Below are positions 54,104 to 55,151 of a stretch of 55,151 nucleotides of DNA, piece after piece. Position 1 is the first letter of the stretch. The number at the start of each line of letters is the position of its first letter. The notes beneath the pieces were generated by a model that saw only the letters and a list, made by a program, of their open reading frames with translations, did not search any database and was not told the origin of the DNA. Source of the DNA: Akkermansiaceae bacterium (GTDB lineage Bacteria > Verrucomicrobiota > Verrucomicrobiia > Verrucomicrobiales > Akkermansiaceae); NCBI GenBank assembly GCA_023261045.1, contig JALRJZ010000003.1, positions 1-55,151 of the forward strand, in the 5' to 3' direction. The translations under genes and the position numbers were made by a program.

Positions 54104-54216
54104 ACACCTATGACTACGCTGAGAACGTGGCCTCCTTTCGTTTTGAGCTCGATGGATGATTGGATGCAACTTTTTGGCGGAAGCGGAGTTTTTACTGAGA
54201 AACCTAATCATGATTT

Positions 54217-55151
54217 ATGAGTAATCCGAAGACACTTCCAATCATCGCCGTCACCGCTGTGGCGGCTTTTGGCCTAGGCTGGGCGGTTAAGCCGAGTTCA
54301 CAGCAGACGGAAGGGGCTCCAGCTTCTGGAGATCAATCCCAAGCAAGTCATCGTTCGAGTCCAAGTTCCTCGAGGTCTGGTGGAGTTCGTTTGGGTTCTG
54401 CACAGGTGACTCCAGAGCGAGAGTTTTTGCGTGAATACCTTGTGGATGGAGAGATTTCGGCGGAGGGCATGAGAGATGCGATCAAAAAGATTGCCCAGAA
54501 TAATGACCCACTCATGCGTCAAAAGATGTTTGCGGCTTTGTTAGAGAATCTGACCGCTGAGAATGCGAAAGACGCGTTTGAGGCTTTGCGTGAAAATCGT
54601 CGGGGAGGCCCTGGAAGAGGCAATGACGAAGAATTGCGTCTCCTTGCCAATGCTTGGGGTCGGATCGATGGTCCTGGAGCGATGGCGGCTTTGAAGGAAA
54701 TGGCCGAGCAGAGCGGCAATGAAGACCGCGGCGGCAGGGGAGGTCGCGGTGGCAGAGGGCCAGGAGGAGGACCGGGAGGCTTGTCTGGAGAAATGATGAG
54801 CGTCTTAACTGGCTGGGCGACTGTGGATGGTGCCGGAGCGAGCGCTTATCTCAACGGGATTGAGGACGATCGTGAGAAGCGTTACGCTTCCTTCGGAGTT
54901 TTACAGGGGATGCTGGTCAATGGGGTTGATGAGGCCTTAAGTTTTGTTCAGTCCCTTCCCGAAGCAGAAGGTGATGACCGCTCAAAAGGAATGCTCATGG
55001 GGATGATTACCAGTGAGATGTTAGAGCAGGGACTCGATCAAGCGAAGGGATGGGTAGATTCTGTCCAAGATCCCGCATTGCGTTCTGGTGCTCTTGCTCG
55101 CGTGGCGATGGAAATCATGAGAGAGGATCGACAGGCTGCCGCGGATTGGAT
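54217..55151 (+). CDS. membrane-anchored helical-repeat protein, paralogue C, 3' partial
   Basis: At least 311 residues; the window ends inside the gene. An N-terminal membrane segment (IIAVTAVAAFGLGWAV) is followed by a Ser/Gly/Gln-rich linker, a LLENLTAENAKDAFEALREN block shared with the two minus-strand paralogues, and shorter repeats (VDGAGASAYLNGI, VDEALSFVQSLP, LDQAKGWVDSV). It carries an RGG/GPG-rich tract between two repeats (roughly residues 173-192), a distinct low-complexity insertion. Its orientation is opposite to that of the two full paralogues. Confidence 0.8.
   Translation, partial: MSNPKTLPIIAVTAVAAFGLGWAVKPSSQQTEGAPASGDQSQASHRSSPSSSRSGGVRLGSAQVTPEREFLREYLVDGEISAEGMRDAIKKIAQNNDPLMRQKMFAALLENLTAENAKDAFEALRENRRGGPGRGNDEELRLLANAWGRIDGPGAMAALKEMAEQSGNEDRGGRGGRGGRGPGGGPGGLSGEMMSVLTGWATVDGAGASAYLNGIEDDREKRYASFGVLQGMLVNGVDEALSFVQSLPEAEGDDRSKGMLMGMITSEMLEQGLDQAKGWVDSVQDPALRSGALARVAMEIMREDRQAAADW

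Overview
The window looks like chromosomal DNA of a Verrucomicrobiota bacterium, with Planctomycetota as the second choice. The basis is the set of secreted families typical of the PVC group: DUF1800/DUF1501 pairs, DUF1549/DUF1553 proteins with a CxxCH cytochrome-like segment, PVC-type heme-binding propeller/HEAT proteins, DUF1080 proteins, PmoA-like DUF6807, thrombospondin-3/LamG surface proteins and an exosortase-linked exopolysaccharide locus. No transposase, integrase, CRISPR array, tRNA or rRNA was seen.

Layout. 1-3.5 kb: a DUF1800/DUF1501 pair plus a small coupled protein; the DUF1800 frame is broken near its C-terminus. 3.5-9 kb: a tightly overlapping exopolysaccharide operon (exosortase, EpsI-like protein, priming glycosylphosphotransferase, O-antigen-ligase/TPR polymerase). 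9-14.7 kb: a housekeeping block prs, rplY, pth, rpsF, ssb, split by a reversed ThuA-domain gene. 14.8-22.5 kb (minus strand): a Tat-exported sugar isomerase-like protein, a DsbD-type transmembrane thiol reductase, an amino-acid permease coupled to an exported methyltransferase, and two genes that look like cell-surface glycan functions (nucleotidyltransferase-like and WaaP-like kinase). 22.6-43 kb: mostly secreted enzymes and binding proteins (PVC heme protein, DUF1080, exported KatG, PQQ-like propeller, SGNH hydrolases, GxGYxYP protein, a DUF1549-DUF1501-WD40 operon and a large TSP3/LamG protein). 43-55 kb: a DASS transporter, lepA, three paralogous helical-repeat envelope proteins, a membrane acyltransferase carrying inserted ankyrin repeats, two more DUF1080 proteins and a PmoA-like protein.

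The most notable observation is in dsbD. An in-frame TGA replaces the first cysteine of the C-terminal thioredoxin CxxC, the frame continues for 89 sense codons that complete the thioredoxin domain, and a bulged hairpin with a G-starting apical loop lies 13-39 nt after the TGA. This fits a selenocysteine-containing (UxxC) DsbD with a bacterial SECIS element. Other points are the duplicated ankyrin block inserted in an acyltransferase, a Tat-exported KatG, a signal-peptide-bearing methyltransferase coupled to a permease, and a family of (DPxxAxxW) helical-repeat proteins.

Functionally, much of the window encodes export and surface functions: polysaccharide assembly and polymerisation, envelope thiol-redox and peroxide defence, and extracellular degradation or recognition of glycans. 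Several genes are translationally coupled (ATGA, TAGTG or TGATG overlaps), indicating operons at 4.5-9 kb, 18.3-20.3 kb and 34.8-39.1 kb.
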